The translations under genes were made by a program, and so were the position numbers. From positions 62,001 to 126,000 of the forward strand of contig NZ_FNQK01000008.1 of NCBI RefSeq assembly GCF_900107625.1: 64,000 bases of DNA. The letters run 5' to 3'. Shown in pieces: positions 36,159 through 44,946 of the stretch. The DNA is from Bizionia paragorgiae (GTDB lineage: Bacteria; Bacteroidota; Bacteroidia; Flavobacteriales; Flavobacteriaceae). The first letter of the stretch is position 1. Every line of letters starts with the position of its first letter. The notes below the pieces were generated by a model, which was not told the DNA's origin, did not search any database, and saw nothing but the letters and a program-made list of their open reading frames with translations.

Positions 36159-36866
36159 ATGTTATTATCCGCACTCATATTTGGCTTATTAGGTAGTTTT
36201 CATTGCGTAGGAATGTGTGGCCCCATCGCTTTTATGCTACCCATAGATCGCAAGAATAAACCGAAAAGAATATTACAGTTGTTAAGCTATCATACTGGTC
36301 GCTTATTAACCTATGGCGTACTCGGATTTATTTTTGGCTTGGTCGGTAAGAGTTTAAATCTTTTTGGTTTCCAACAACAGCTTTCAATACTTATTGGAGT
36401 ATTAATGATTGTTGTTATACTAATACCAGTAAAACTATTTAATAGGTATAATTTTTCGAAACCTATATATCGCATCGTTTCCAAAGTAAAAAGCGCAATG
36501 GGTAAAGAGCTTAAAAAGAAAACACCTGGTACTTTTTTTACCATTGGATATTTAAACGGTTTACTGCCTTGTGGCTTGGTTTATATGGCTATTTTCGGAG
36601 CTTTAGCTAGCGGAAATGCATGGCAAGGAGGCGTGTATATGTTGGTCTTTGGATTAGGGACAGTACCCCTAATGACGACGGCTATTTATGTGGGTAATTT
36701 TATTACAGGCACTATTAAAAAACGTATTTTAAAAGCGATTCCTGTGTTTGTAGTGATTATAGGTGTTTTATTTATTTTACGCGGATTAGGGTTGGGGATT
36801 AAGTATATTTCTCCATCAGAAAATATAACTGTTCAAGAAGTCTCGGCCGATGAACGTTGCCATTAA
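36159..36866 (+). CDS. sulfite exporter TauE/SafE-like (UreH-domain) membrane protein
   Basis: A 235-residue protein with six hydrophobic helices. FGLLGSFHCVGMCGPIAFMLP near residue 5 and GYLNGLLPCGLVYMAIFGALASGNA near 130 are the two mirror-image halves with conserved Cys and Pro typical of this UreH-type branch. Members of this branch are regular companions of cbb3 and CcoG genes. They are suspected to move copper or sulfur-linked substrates for oxidase assembly; the transported species is not known. It begins six bases after fixH. Confidence 0.85.
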   Translation: MLLSALIFGLLGSFHCVGMCGPIAFMLPIDRKNKPKRILQLLSYHTGRLLTYGVLGFIFGLVGKSLNLFGFQQQLSILIGVLMIVVILIPVKLFNRYNFSKPIYRIVSKVKSAMGKELKKKTPGTFFTIGYLNGLLPCGLVYMAIFGALASGNAWQGGVYMLVFGLGTVPLMTTAIYVGNFITGTIKKRILKAIPVFVVIIGVLFILRGLGLGIKYISPSENITVQEVSADERCH

Positions 36867-36889
36867 GTTTAATTAAAAATATAAGAAGT

Positions 36890-37060
36890 ATGAAAAGTTT
36901 AATGTTACCACTAGTGAATTGGGGAATGGGAGCGGCTATTATAGGCGTGTTTGCCCTAGTATGTGTTGTCTTGGCTGCTGTAGTAATTAATATGGTTAAA
37001 TCTGATAAAAAAGCAAATACAGAGGCGTCTGAAATGGATAAAGAGGATCAAACGCTTTAA
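36890..37060 (+). CDS. small single-span membrane protein at the end of the cbb3 operon
   Basis: A 56-residue protein starting at the ATG at 36890 (MKSLMLPLVNWGMG). An upstream in-frame ATG at 36857 would overlap the previous gene and add a non-membrane leader. One helix (AAIIGVFALVCVVLAAVVINMV) and a Lys/Asp/Glu-rich tail. Function unknown. Its size and placement suggest another accessory subunit of the oxidase or its assembly complex. A terminator follows at 37142. Confidence 0.7.
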   Translation: MKSLMLPLVNWGMGAAIIGVFALVCVVLAAVVINMVKSDKKANTEASEMDKEDQTL

Positions 37061-37141
37061 TTAAATGCCTATAAAAGGTTGATCGGTATTAAATGCAATC
37101 CGTGTTAAAATACATTCAGAAACGGTTACATGCTATGATAT

Positions 37142-37176
37142 AAAAAAAGGAAAGCTTTCTTACGGCTTTCCTTTTT
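37142..37176. terminator. bidirectional terminator between cbb3 operon and hemN
   Basis: An 11-bp stem AAAAGGAAAGC / GCTTTCCTTTT with a 9-nt loop, A-run on the left and T-run on the right. It lies 82 bases past the last plus-strand gene and 40 bases past the hemN stop on the other strand, so it can end both transcripts. Confidence 0.82.
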
Positions 37177-37216
37177 CACTTTAAACTCTAACTAACTAAA
37201 TCAAGAGGTTTCTTAT

Positions 37217-38578
37217 TTAAACTGTCATAGAAAACAGCTGTGTTTTTGGTTTATTTCGTTGTAAGCGTAAATCAAATGGAAGACAAATGTTTCTAACAAA
37301 TGCGCGTCCTTTTTCGGTAACTACCAATTTGTTTTCTAAACGTTCCACAAGATTGTCATTTTCCAGTTCTTTGAGTTTAGACACTACCTCAGGTAGTTCT
37401 TCAAAATATAAAGCAGCATCTTCCCAAGAGGTTTCAAACGTACACATTAAATTTAAAATGTGTTTACGAATAATTAAGTCTTCAGAAGTTAATATATGCC
37501 CTTTAAATATGGGTAGTAAATTATCGTTAATCAGGCTTTTGTACTCTTCAATGTTTTTTACATTTTGAGCAAATCCGTACCAGCTATCACTAATTGCAGA
37601 GACTCCTAAGCCAATCATAACTTGGGTCTTACTATCGCTATACCCCATAAAATTACGATGAATCGTTTGGTCTTCTACCGCTTGGTATAAGCTATCATTC
37701 TTTAAAGCAAAATGATCCATACCAATTTCTACATAGCCAGCTTCTAGTAGGAGCCTTTTTCCTGTTTCATACTGTTTACGTTTTAATTCGGCATTAGGTA
37801 TGTTCTCTTCTTTATACCCACGTTGACCATTTCCTTTTATCCACGGCACGTGCGCATAGCTGTAAAAGGCAATACGATCGGGCTTAAGTTGTATTGTTTT
37901 TTCTATGGTATTAATAACATGAGCCTCAGTTTGGAAAGGTAATCCGTAAATAATATCATGTCCCACAGAAGTATAACCGGCTTCTCTAGCATTTTGAGTG
38001 GCCTGTTGTACATTCTTAAACGGTTGAATTCGGTTAATGGCTTTTTGTACCGTATCGTTATAATCTTGAACTCCGTAACACACGCGGGTAAATCCGTTTT
38101 GCGCTAAGGTTTCTAAATGAAGAATGGTCGTGTTATTGGGATGGCCCTCGAAACTAAAATCACAATCTTCAGCTTTATTTGCGATTTTAAAGATGCCTGT
38201 AATTAAAAAGTTTAAATTTTCGGGCGTAAAAAATGTTGGTGTACCGCCCCCTAAATGAATTTGCTTAATAAGTGGTTTTTCGCCTAAAAGAGTCTTGTAT
38301 AAAGATAATTCTTTTAAAACAGCTTTCAGGTAAGGCATTTCTACGGTATGATTTTTTGTAATGCGCTTGTTACAACCACAAAACGTACATAAACTTTCGC
38401 AAAATGGTAAGTGAATGTACAAACTAATGCCTTCAGTGGTATTGCTTTCCTTGAAACTTCGTATTAAGGTCTCTTTGTAATCCTTCAACGAAAATGACGT
38501 ATTATCCCAATAAGGTACCGTTGGATAACTCGTATATCGTGGTCCTGGAATATTATATTTTGAAATTAGCTTACTCAT
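37217..38578 (-). CDS. hemN: oxygen-independent coproporphyrinogen III oxidase HemN
   Basis: A 453-residue radical SAM enzyme converting coproporphyrinogen III to protoporphyrinogen IX without O2. The cluster motif is CESLCTFCGCN near residue 55, which includes the extra Cys of true HemN. GPRYTSYPTVPYWD at the N-terminus, HLGGGTPTFF near 108 and RIAFYSYAHVPW near 220 confirm HemN rather than HemW. The start at 38578 gives MSKLISKYNIPGPRYTSYP; a longer frame from 38617 is unlikely. A perfect -7 and an FNR-like palindrome lie upstream, matching the need for this enzyme at low oxygen. Confidence 0.94.
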   Translation of the reverse strand: MSKLISKYNIPGPRYTSYPTVPYWDNTSFSLKDYKETLIRSFKESNTTEGISLYIHLPFCESLCTFCGCNKRITKNHTVEMPYLKAVLKELSLYKTLLGEKPLIKQIHLGGGTPTFFTPENLNFLITGIFKIANKAEDCDFSFEGHPNNTTILHLETLAQNGFTRVCYGVQDYNDTVQKAINRIQPFKNVQQATQNAREAGYTSVGHDIIYGLPFQTEAHVINTIEKTIQLKPDRIAFYSYAHVPWIKGNGQRGYKEENIPNAELKRKQYETGKRLLLEAGYVEIGMDHFALKNDSLYQAVEDQTIHRNFMGYSDSKTQVMIGLGVSAISDSWYGFAQNVKNIEEYKSLINDNLLPIFKGHILTSEDLIIRKHILNLMCTFETSWEDAALYFEELPEVVSKLKELENDNLVERLENKLVVTEKGRAFVRNICLPFDLRLQRNKPKTQLFSMTV

Positions 38579-38595
38579 AGCATTTGTATTTTGTT

Positions 38596-38603
38596 CAAAA
38601 TTA
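38596..38603 (-). promoter_or_regulatory. -7 element of hemN
   Basis: TAATTTTG on the minus strand, a perfect TAnnTTTG match, 18 bases upstream of the hemN ATG. No -33 TTG is present at standard spacing, as expected for a promoter that depends on an activator bound at 38637-38648. Confidence 0.6.
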
Positions 38604-38636
38604 TAACATAGTAACACGTTAAAAGATGACTTTTGT

Positions 38637-38648
38637 TAGCTTTATGTC
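38637..38648. promoter_or_regulatory. FNR-geometry palindrome upstream of hemN
   Basis: TAAC-AAAA-GTCA on the minus strand, one base off a perfect TGAC-N4-GTCA palindrome. Its centre lies about 40 bases from the -7 element, close to the spacing at ccoI and ccoS. Confidence 0.55.
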
Positions 38649-38704
38649 AGTTCTATCATAAGGTGTAAAATAAAATGAATCTTTTGCTAGTGTGTACTTC
38701 TCGA

Positions 38705-39046
38705 TTAGTTTAGTATTCTAAAGGCACGTTCCGACCCTAAGTAATTGGGGTCTCCGTGTTTTTCCGACCAAAAACCATCCAGTAAATCACTAGAAATACA
38801 AGTGTACACGGCGACCCCTTTGTAGAGTTTATCATCATCTCCAGCATACTTAAAATTTATGACAAGAATATCGTTTTTAAAAAATCCTGTTCCACTTTGT
38901 TCTTGCGTTTTACCAATCACCCAATGTGCCTCTATGCGATGATTATTAGTTACGGTGAGGTGAAGCACCCCTTTGTAAGGTAGGGCTTCAGAATCTTGAT
39001 TTTTACCAATAATGGTGTAACTGCCTTCTAGGTCGGTAATGGTCAT
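38705..39046 (-). CDS. conserved hypothetical protein
   Basis: A 113-residue soluble, beta-rich protein, no signal peptide. Regularly spaced pairs such as GSYTIIGKN, YKGVLHLTVTNNHRIEAHWVIGK, GTGFFKNDILVINFKY and YKGVAVYTCI, then LLDGFWSEKHGD, suggest a small beta-barrel of lipocalin or avidin type in which strands are linked by Gly turns. I do not recognise a named family, and no catalytic residues stand out. It lies alone between hemN and a decayed region, with its ATG at 39046. Confidence 0.7.
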   Translation of the reverse strand: MTITDLEGSYTIIGKNQDSEALPYKGVLHLTVTNNHRIEAHWVIGKTQEQSGTGFFKNDILVINFKYAGDDDKLYKGVAVYTCISSDLLDGFWSEKHGDPNYLGSERAFRILN

Positions 39047-39224
39047 GTCTAAAAAAAGAATTAAATTTTGAGATACATTTTGTGTAGGATTAAATTACAA
39101 TTAATTAATCAGTTTAAAAAAGCATTTAGTTGACCATTAAATATGTTTTCATAATGCTTTGGTTCTGAAAGAATAATGATGTGTTAATACTGTTTCTTTA
39201 AGTGTTATATTCAATCACACTAGT

Positions 39225-39534
39225 TAGCTGAATTTTTCTTTTAACTGTGATAGAATAATTTTATAAGCCTCTTCAAGTTTTATGTCTTTGTTTTTCAGGT
39301 AGTTGTATGAATGCTCATAAACAAGCTTTGAATGTAATGGTGTGCGGTTTATTTCTTGCTCACCTACTTTTTCACCATAATTAATTTGCAGAAGTTTTGC
39401 TGTTAATGCGAATACAATTATTTCATCTATATTAGTAAAGTCTTCTTTAAATTTGTCTTGTTTAATAAATGAATCAATGTCTTGGTCATAATATTTTTTA
39501 AATAATTCACCTTAGTAAATGCGACTGTTTTCAT
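39225..39534 (-). pseudogene. frameshifted small gene, function unknown
   Basis: An ATG at 39534 opens MKTVAFTK. After that a one-base deletion near 39511 would be needed to continue into GELFKKYYDQDID and a 90-codon frame ending FSQLKEKFS-like (SQLKEKFS) at TAA 39227-39225. The combined product, about 103 residues of charged helical sequence, is not recognised. The start lies 3 bases past the stop of the broken lipoprotein gene upstream, as in an operon. A sequencing error in the short A-run (ACTAAGGT) is an alternative explanation. Confidence 0.5.
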
Positions 39535-39537
39535 GAA

Positions 39538-40203
39538 TTATAATCCGTCTATATCCGTATTCCATTTTAGTTTTAAATCTTTAACAGAGTTGTTTGGCTT
39601 ATCGCATAAATAGGTCATAAGAAAGGGCCTTTTATTTGAATTAGTTATTGCTTTGTTGGTGCATCTATTTAAGGAATTGAAAATAATTTTGAGGTAGTTG
39701 TCTTCATCAGTTTGATAGAAGCTATTAAGTTTTTGTGATATATTATTTGATTTTATAGAATCGATGAACGATGTAAAGTCAAGATTGTATTTGTTTTTAA
39801 AATCAATGGTTTTTTTAAGTCAATGAGAAGACTAGAAAGGGAATCTATATTTTGTCCGTACCATCCATATTTTTGAATGATTTGTTCTCAATTTAAATTA
39901 CTTTTTGGTTTTAGATTGTCGTCTAAACATAATGCTAGCACAGGTAAATCTGTACTCCAAAGATCCCCATTTCTAATTTTTATAACTAAAGGATGGGTTT
40001 TATACTTTTTATACGGCTCATAATGTGTTTTATAGAAGTCCGTTTTGCATGGTCTTAAGCTTCTGGAAATACTGTCCTATAGTGCTAGAGAATAGGCTAC
40101 TCTTAGTAATTGTACTCTATTGTCTATACCAAGAGTAATGCTATTGTCTTTTGTGTTTGCAACTTATTAGGATTAACCCAAATACGAATAAAATAATTTT
40201 TAT
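39538..40203 (-). pseudogene. decayed lipoprotein gene, possibly DUF4932-like
   Basis: Conceptual translation needs several repairs: an ATA where the start should be (40203-40201), followed by KIILFVFGLILISCKHK (lipoprotein signal); a frameshift just after; a TAG near 40080; a TGA at 39890-39888; and a one-base loss in a run of A at 39816-39810. Readable pieces include GIDNRVQLLRVAYSLAL, YKKYKTHPLVIKIRNGDLW, LPVLALCLDDN and KRPFLMTYLCDKPNN. The layout recalls Bacteroidota DUF4932 proteins, but this is a weak resemblance. So many independent lesions make real decay much more likely than sequencing error. Confidence 0.6.
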
Positions 40204-40286
40204 GTTATCTCATAATTTATAGATGATTTTATATGTAAAAGATATAAAATTATTGAATATTGTTACAGCCTATAGGTGGTTAAAAT

Positions 40287-40321
40287 AAAAAATACCGTCT
40301 AAATCACAGACGGTATTTTTT
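40287..40321 (-). terminator. terminator of the beta-barrel protein gene
   Basis: Perfect 11-bp stem AAATACCGTCT / AGACGGTATTT, loop of 7, with A/T-runs on both sides; it lies about 90 bases past the stop of the minus-strand gene at 40409. Confidence 0.8.
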
Positions 40322-40408
40322 ATTATAGATTTTTTACGTTTTATATGATGTAAATTTACACTTGTTTTTAAGCAGTTGAATTACAAATTCACAATGAAAA
40401 AAGTAGAA

Positions 40409-41632
40409 TTAGAATAGCGTGTATCCAAAGATTATGGAAAAAGTTTTATAGTCTGCATTCCAAAAATTATAATTGTTTAAGATTTCTCTATTTGTTTGAT
40501 ATCTCATTTCTATACCATATTTATCATCCAACTTGTAACCTACACCGATTGCTAAATTCTTCTTTGAGTTAACATCCAACGAGCTGTATGAGGAGTTGTC
40601 AGCTCTTTTTAACTCTATCGAAGATTTTGAACTGATATCAAATACATATGAAGCGTTAACGAAAATTTTTTCATTGTTATTAAGATGGAAATAATGTCTT
40701 AAACTTATCGGAATTTCGATCGAGCTATAATCGACTTCGGTAATTTGTTGTCCTCCAGATATAAAGTTGTTTTCAATAGTTTTTTCAGATTTAAAATTCT
40801 GATAGGTTGATTCCACAACAATGGCCCATTTATTATTATTATAAGGTAGGATAAACTCAGCTTCTAAACCAAAACCGAAACCTAATTTCGAATCGAAATT
40901 TGTAGTTTTACCATTTGTTGACGTATTGATTACAGAAAGAGAAGAGTTATTTAGTCGAGGCCTGAGGGTTAAATTAAATAAATCTTTCTTTTGTTTAGGG
41001 GTAAACTTAATTGGTTCAGTATTATGGCATGCGCTATACTTGTTAAAAAATCGAACTAAATCATTTTTAGTATAATCCAAACGCTCAACATCCTTCATTG
41101 TAAAACTAGGGCATTTCAAATTAATCCATAATTGTTGTCTAAATTTATTGTTTTGCGCAAGAAGATTATCTTTTGTTTTATAGTTTTTAAAAATTAATTG
41201 TTCAATGTTGTCTCCGTCTTCACTATAAAAATATCTTCTAATACTTCCATCTACATATTCATATAAATTAAACTTTCCTTCAACTAATACTTTTAAGAAT
41301 AATTCTTCTTCATTAAAAACAGGTTCTTTAGTTTCACTCAAGTCACTAGTGGTTCCTCTAGATCTATCAATGTTAACAATGCCTTTAACATATTTTGAAG
41401 TGTTATTAACCCCAAATTCGTTGATTAAAGCTACTTTCCCGATTTTAGGTTCTTCGTTTTCGGAAAGTTTATATTCAAACTCTGTCGGGTTGTTTCTCCA
41501 ATTGGTGTTTTTAATTAAGCAAGTCGTTTTTTTATTGTTTCTATCGACATAGTAGCCCGGTTTAAATAAAACTTGGGAATAACAATTAAAGCAAACGAAT
41601 AGAGTTAAAAGGAATAAAAGTTGGTTTTTCAT
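40409..41632 (-). CDS. outer-membrane beta-barrel protein (PorT-like fold), secreted
   Basis: A 407-residue protein with a signal peptide (MKNQLLFLLTLFVCFNCYSQ) starting at the ATG at 41632; another ATG two codons upstream is equally possible. Residues about 20-190 form a soluble domain (KPGYYVDRNNKKTTCLIKNTNWRNNP is a pattern I have seen only in Bacteroidota hypotheticals). Residues about 205-407 show alternating strands with aromatic girdles, ending in TFSIIFGYTLF with the C-terminal Phe of beta-barrels. Function unknown; it may be an adhesin- or receptor-like surface protein. It is followed by a terminator and decayed genes. Confidence 0.75.
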   Translation of the reverse strand: MKNQLLFLLTLFVCFNCYSQVLFKPGYYVDRNNKKTTCLIKNTNWRNNPTEFEYKLSENEEPKIGKVALINEFGVNNTSKYVKGIVNIDRSRGTTSDLSETKEPVFNEEELFLKVLVEGKFNLYEYVDGSIRRYFYSEDGDNIEQLIFKNYKTKDNLLAQNNKFRQQLWINLKCPSFTMKDVERLDYTKNDLVRFFNKYSACHNTEPIKFTPKQKKDLFNLTLRPRLNNSSLSVINTSTNGKTTNFDSKLGFGFGLEAEFILPYNNNKWAIVVESTYQNFKSEKTIENNFISGGQQITEVDYSSIEIPISLRHYFHLNNNEKIFVNASYVFDISSKSSIELKRADNSSYSSLDVNSKKNLAIGVGYKLDDKYGIEMRYQTNREILNNYNFWNADYKTFSIIFGYTLF

Positions 41633-42279
41633 ATACATGGTTTGTTTAGTGGATGCACCATGACAGTCTTATAAAGTGTTTATTAAATGATGCAAATTTG
41701 AATTGGCTAAAATAACTTTATAATTTAGAATTCGGATAATATTTATATGATATTATTATTAATATTATTAATTTTGAGTGGTTTTAATCGTTGATACATT
41801 TTAGATATAATAAATGTTACTCCTCGTTAAGGCGTATTAAGGAATAGGTTGGATGTAGTGTTTTCTGTGTAACGCTTAGACCTAAAACGGTTGAAATAAC
41901 TGGTAAATAACATTAATTTCTTATCAAATATTCTGTTTGTTTTTATTTCGTAATTAATTCTTTTATAAAGTTTAATTACTAGTGTGATTATGTTCTCCAG
42001 AAATCTTTTTTAATTCCAAAATTACTATTAGAACGTAAACATTAAACGTGTAATTAAGTTTAGGTTATGTATGATTTTTATTGAAAACCTTGAAGTGAAA
42101 TATAAGTGGATTCAAAATTTAATCATGTAATACTCTTTATTTATTAGAGGTGGGCAGATAAAAATAAATAGCTCATTATAAGTTTAAAAAATAAATGGAT
42201 TTAAGGGGTAACAAAATTGTAACGTAATGTATCTACTTATAAATACAAGCTATTGTTTAATTTTTTAATATTTATGATT
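41633..42279. other. gene-free AT-rich interval
   Basis: About 650 bases between a divergent pair. It must hold promoters for both the barrel gene and the lipoprotein, but no TAnnTTTG element could be assigned. No ORF of note, no hairpin with U-run and no repeats were seen; a short (ATT)n-like tract lies around 41745-41775. Confidence 0.4.
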
Positions 42280-42933
42280 ATGAAAACAGTTATGAAAACT
42301 TTCGGAATTTTAAGTTTACTATTTACCTTAACAGTCTTTACTTCTTGTGAAGAAAAAGATGATTTGGTACAAAATGAGCCAGAGGCTAAAGAAGAATTAT
42401 TTGCGATTTCCACTAGAGCTTTTAGTCCAGAAGAAACCGCTATGGGTGTTGAAATGTCTATCAAAAAAGGCGTTGTAGTGGGAACACAAAAAGAGCTGAT
42501 GCGATTTATTGATGACATTGTTAGTGTTGATCCTGAAGATGACACCTCTCCTAGTGTAGTGGGTATGAGTGTATCATCGTCAATGGGATGGAAGTATCGT
42601 ATTTTTACTCCAGAGGATATTTCCTTAGAAGAATTAGATGATTTATGTAGGGAGTTGTATTACCAAGCTTACCTAGCGGCACAAGCCGAATACCAAGACG
42701 AAGTAAACCACACGTGTATACCGCATCTCGTAATTTTTGAATGTCCATATAGTGATAAAGTGTATATGGGTTTTTCTGTAAAACCAAATAATGGGTGTTC
42801 ACCAGGTGGTAATGGTGGAGGCGCAGGAGACATATTGTTGTATGAAGATTTTAAACTGCATAGGTACCCGTTTAGTGTAGAGGATAACAGTGGTGCTGTC
42901 GAAGAGTATATTGAAAATTTATTTAATGAATAA
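42280..42933 (+). CDS. uncharacterised lipoprotein
   Basis: About 217 residues. The signal MKTFGILSLLFTLTVFTSC has its Cys preceded by F-T-S. Candidate ATGs at 42274, 42280 and 42292 all keep the signal; 42280 is chosen arbitrarily. The mature part is acidic, with EEKDDLVQNEPEAKEE directly after the Cys. It has a central segment RAFSPEETAMGVEMSIKKGVVVGTQKELMRFIDDI and a Gly-rich stretch (CSPGGNGGGAG) near residue 185. I do not recognise the family. Two Cys in HTCIPHLVIFECPYSDK could form a disulfide. It is a single gene, closed by a terminator at 42984. Confidence 0.7.
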   Translation: MKTVMKTFGILSLLFTLTVFTSCEEKDDLVQNEPEAKEELFAISTRAFSPEETAMGVEMSIKKGVVVGTQKELMRFIDDIVSVDPEDDTSPSVVGMSVSSSMGWKYRIFTPEDISLEELDDLCRELYYQAYLAAQAEYQDEVNHTCIPHLVIFECPYSDKVYMGFSVKPNNGCSPGGNGGGAGDILLYEDFKLHRYPFSVEDNSGAVEEYIENLFNE

Positions 42934-42983
42934 TTGTTTTACAGCTATACATCTGGCGGGTTAAAACTAAATCAACCCCAGTT

Positions 42984-43024
42984 AAAAAGCCGTTTCTCGT
43001 TAACTCGTGAAACGGCTTTTTAGT
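42984..43024 (+). terminator. terminator of the lipoprotein gene
   Basis: Perfect 13-bp stem AAAAAGCCGTTTC / GAAACGGCTTTTT, loop of 12, starting 50 bases past the stop. The remaining ~240 bases to 43264 hold nothing else recognisable. Confidence 0.85.
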
Positions 43025-43264
43025 TTTCAATGCCTACGGCTTTATGATTACTTTTAATGAAAATCGAATAATTATGGTTATAGCTGTTAATTCGGGTTGA
43101 AACCTTATTGTAAGTCTTCACTGTTAGGGTCATGTTTTTAAGCATTAGAATTAACGGTATTGTTAAAACACAGATTAAGTATTAGTCGTCATGTTTACGG
43201 TGTTAGCAAGTCACTAAAGTACAATGTTTGCCCATTATATTCTGAATTTTTTTTGGAAGATTTA

Positions 43265-44008
43265 CTAGACTTTTTTCTTACTTTTAGTAAAAGGGATTAG
43301 CATCGGGACTTCTTTTTGATAGGTTTCATATTTTTCTCCAATGGCTTTCTTAAGATCTTTCTCTTCTAAATATTTTACCGCTACTAGAATATAAAGTGTC
43401 GTTACAATAGTAAACAATAAATGCCCTACTGTCATACGTGGAGTTGCCCAAAAGGCGATTAAAAACCCTAGCATAATGGGATGTCTAACAATTTTATATA
43501 AAAAGTTGGTTTGAAATTTAGGATTAGGGGTTTGTCTGTTTTTTAGATTATTGAAAATTTGTGCTAATCCGAAAAGTTCGAAATGATTAATCATAAATGT
43601 TGATAGTAGAACGATTGTCCAACCTAGAAAAAATAGACCGGTCATAAGTATAATACTAATTTTATTATGAGTTTCCCATACTATTGTCGTAATAGGTTGC
43701 CATTGCCAATAGATTAAAAGCAGTGCCAAACTTGATAATAGAATATAAGTACTGCGCTCCATAGCAGGGCTAATGATTGTTGTAAACCATTTTTTAAATG
43801 CTGGGCGAGCCATAATGCTATGCTGAAGCGCAAAGACACTTAATAAAATAACATTTATGACTATGGAAGGTAATAAGGCTAGTTCTGTACCAGAATCTAT
43901 TGCTTTGGGGACGACCATATTACCCACAAAACCAATGGCATATAAAAAAGTTATAAGAAAAATGACATAGGCTAGAATACCGTAAATAAAGATCATTGAT
44001 TTTTTCAT
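43265..44008 (-). CDS. mddA: methanethiol S-methyltransferase MddA
   Basis: A 247-residue integral membrane methyltransferase of the NnrU/ICMT type. ILAYVIFLITFLYAIGFVGNMVVPKAIDSG at the N-terminus, LQHSIMARPAFKKWF near 62, MERSTYILLSSLALLLIYWQWQPI near 83, and the SAM-binding C-terminal part (LYKIVRHPIMLGFLIAFWATPRMTVGHLLF near 165-195, LEEKDLKKAIGEKYETY) agree with MddA. MddA makes dimethyl sulfide from methanethiol in aerobic bacteria. It is the second gene after an AraC-type regulator (11 bases apart), which may control it. Confidence 0.88.
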   Translation of the reverse strand: MKKSMIFIYGILAYVIFLITFLYAIGFVGNMVVPKAIDSGTELALLPSIVINVILLSVFALQHSIMARPAFKKWFTTIISPAMERSTYILLSSLALLLIYWQWQPITTIVWETHNKISIILMTGLFFLGWTIVLLSTFMINHFELFGLAQIFNNLKNRQTPNPKFQTNFLYKIVRHPIMLGFLIAFWATPRMTVGHLLFTIVTTLYILVAVKYLEEKDLKKAIGEKYETYQKEVPMLIPFTKSKKKV

Positions 44009-44019
44009 AATATATTGAT

Positions 44020-44925
44020 TTAAGTTTTAATTTTCAGGGATATACTTAGCGTAATTGGAATAGCTTTTTTTATTGTTTGATAAATAATACAGCTTTGTTT
44101 TGCAGCTTTTATTAAAGTCTGTAAACGCTTTTCAGAAGTATTTTTAAAACCAGAATCATAACCAATGTGGCTAATGGTGAGCGTAGTTCCCAATAACATG
44201 GTTTTGGCATGCTCTAATCGTTTGTTGATTAGCCATCTCCCTGGAGTTGTGTTAAAGCATTTTTGAAATTCGCGTTTAAAGGCCGATAAACTTTTACCAC
44301 AAAGTTTTGCGAAATCACATATTTTTAAATTGAATTGAAAATTTTCGATCATTATATTTTCAATATTGGTATTCTTGTTTTGTACTACCGAATTGAAGAA
44401 TAGAAGTAATTCATTGTTACGAGAATTGAGTAAAAGATTAAAGAGTAATTCTTTAAATTTAATTTCTACTAATTTTTTAGGGACCTGCTCTCCTTGGTTT
44501 AAATAATGATACATGCTTTCTATTAAAACGTGAAAGCTGTCATTTGTTGAAATGTCATAAATGGATGAGTACTCCTTTTTGGAAGGCAGGGCTTTTATAA
44601 AACTAGGGTTGTCTGTTATAAAATTTTTAATAAAGGTATCATTGATAAAGAATAGCATAACACAATATTCACTTTCTAAATATTGCTTTGTCGTATAAAC
44701 CCCTTTTCTAACAAAAAGGGTATCCCCTCCATTAAGACGATGAGTTTTATGGGGCGTGATCCAATCTTTTTTTCCGCTTATAACATAGGTTATGAGATCG
44801 TTTTCAATCCATAACTGAAAGTTTTCAATGTTTAGGGGGCATTTATACTCGACAAGCAAGAAGTCATTTCCAACGCGTTTATTGAATTTAGGATGATTTT
44901 TAAAATAATTGTAAGCATTAAGCAC
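44020..44925 (-). CDS. AraC-family transcriptional regulator, unusual C-terminus
   Basis: A 301-residue regulator with a cupin-like N-terminal sensor domain (GDTLFVRKGVYTTKQY near 80) and an AraC DNA-binding domain. The first helix-turn-helix is clear (LKICDFAKLCGKSLSAFKREFQKCFNTTPGRWLINKRLEHAKTML, about 200-245). The second begins normally (ISHIGYDSGFKNTS) but then reads EKRLQTLIKAAK instead of the expected F-x-x-x-F-K helix. An alternative frame from the same point runs 30-odd codons to a TAA (FTDFNKSCKTKLYYLSNNKK...), so a frameshift in the A-rich tail is possible. Downstream: mddA. Confidence 0.8.
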   Translation of the reverse strand: MLNAYNYFKNHPKFNKRVGNDFLLVEYKCPLNIENFQLWIENDLITYVISGKKDWITPHKTHRLNGGDTLFVRKGVYTTKQYLESEYCVMLFFINDTFIKNFITDNPSFIKALPSKKEYSSIYDISTNDSFHVLIESMYHYLNQGEQVPKKLVEIKFKELLFNLLLNSRNNELLLFFNSVVQNKNTNIENIMIENFQFNLKICDFAKLCGKSLSAFKREFQKCFNTTPGRWLINKRLEHAKTMLLGTTLTISHIGYDSGFKNTSEKRLQTLIKAAKQSCIIYQTIKKAIPITLSISLKIKT

Positions 44926-44946
44926 AATGTAGTTTTTAGAATGTTT

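Noticed and set aside
43125-43150. Another FNR-like site (GGTCATGTTTTTAAG) near mddA
   Set aside because: Only one half-site is present; the shared word with 27602-27616 appears to be coincidence.
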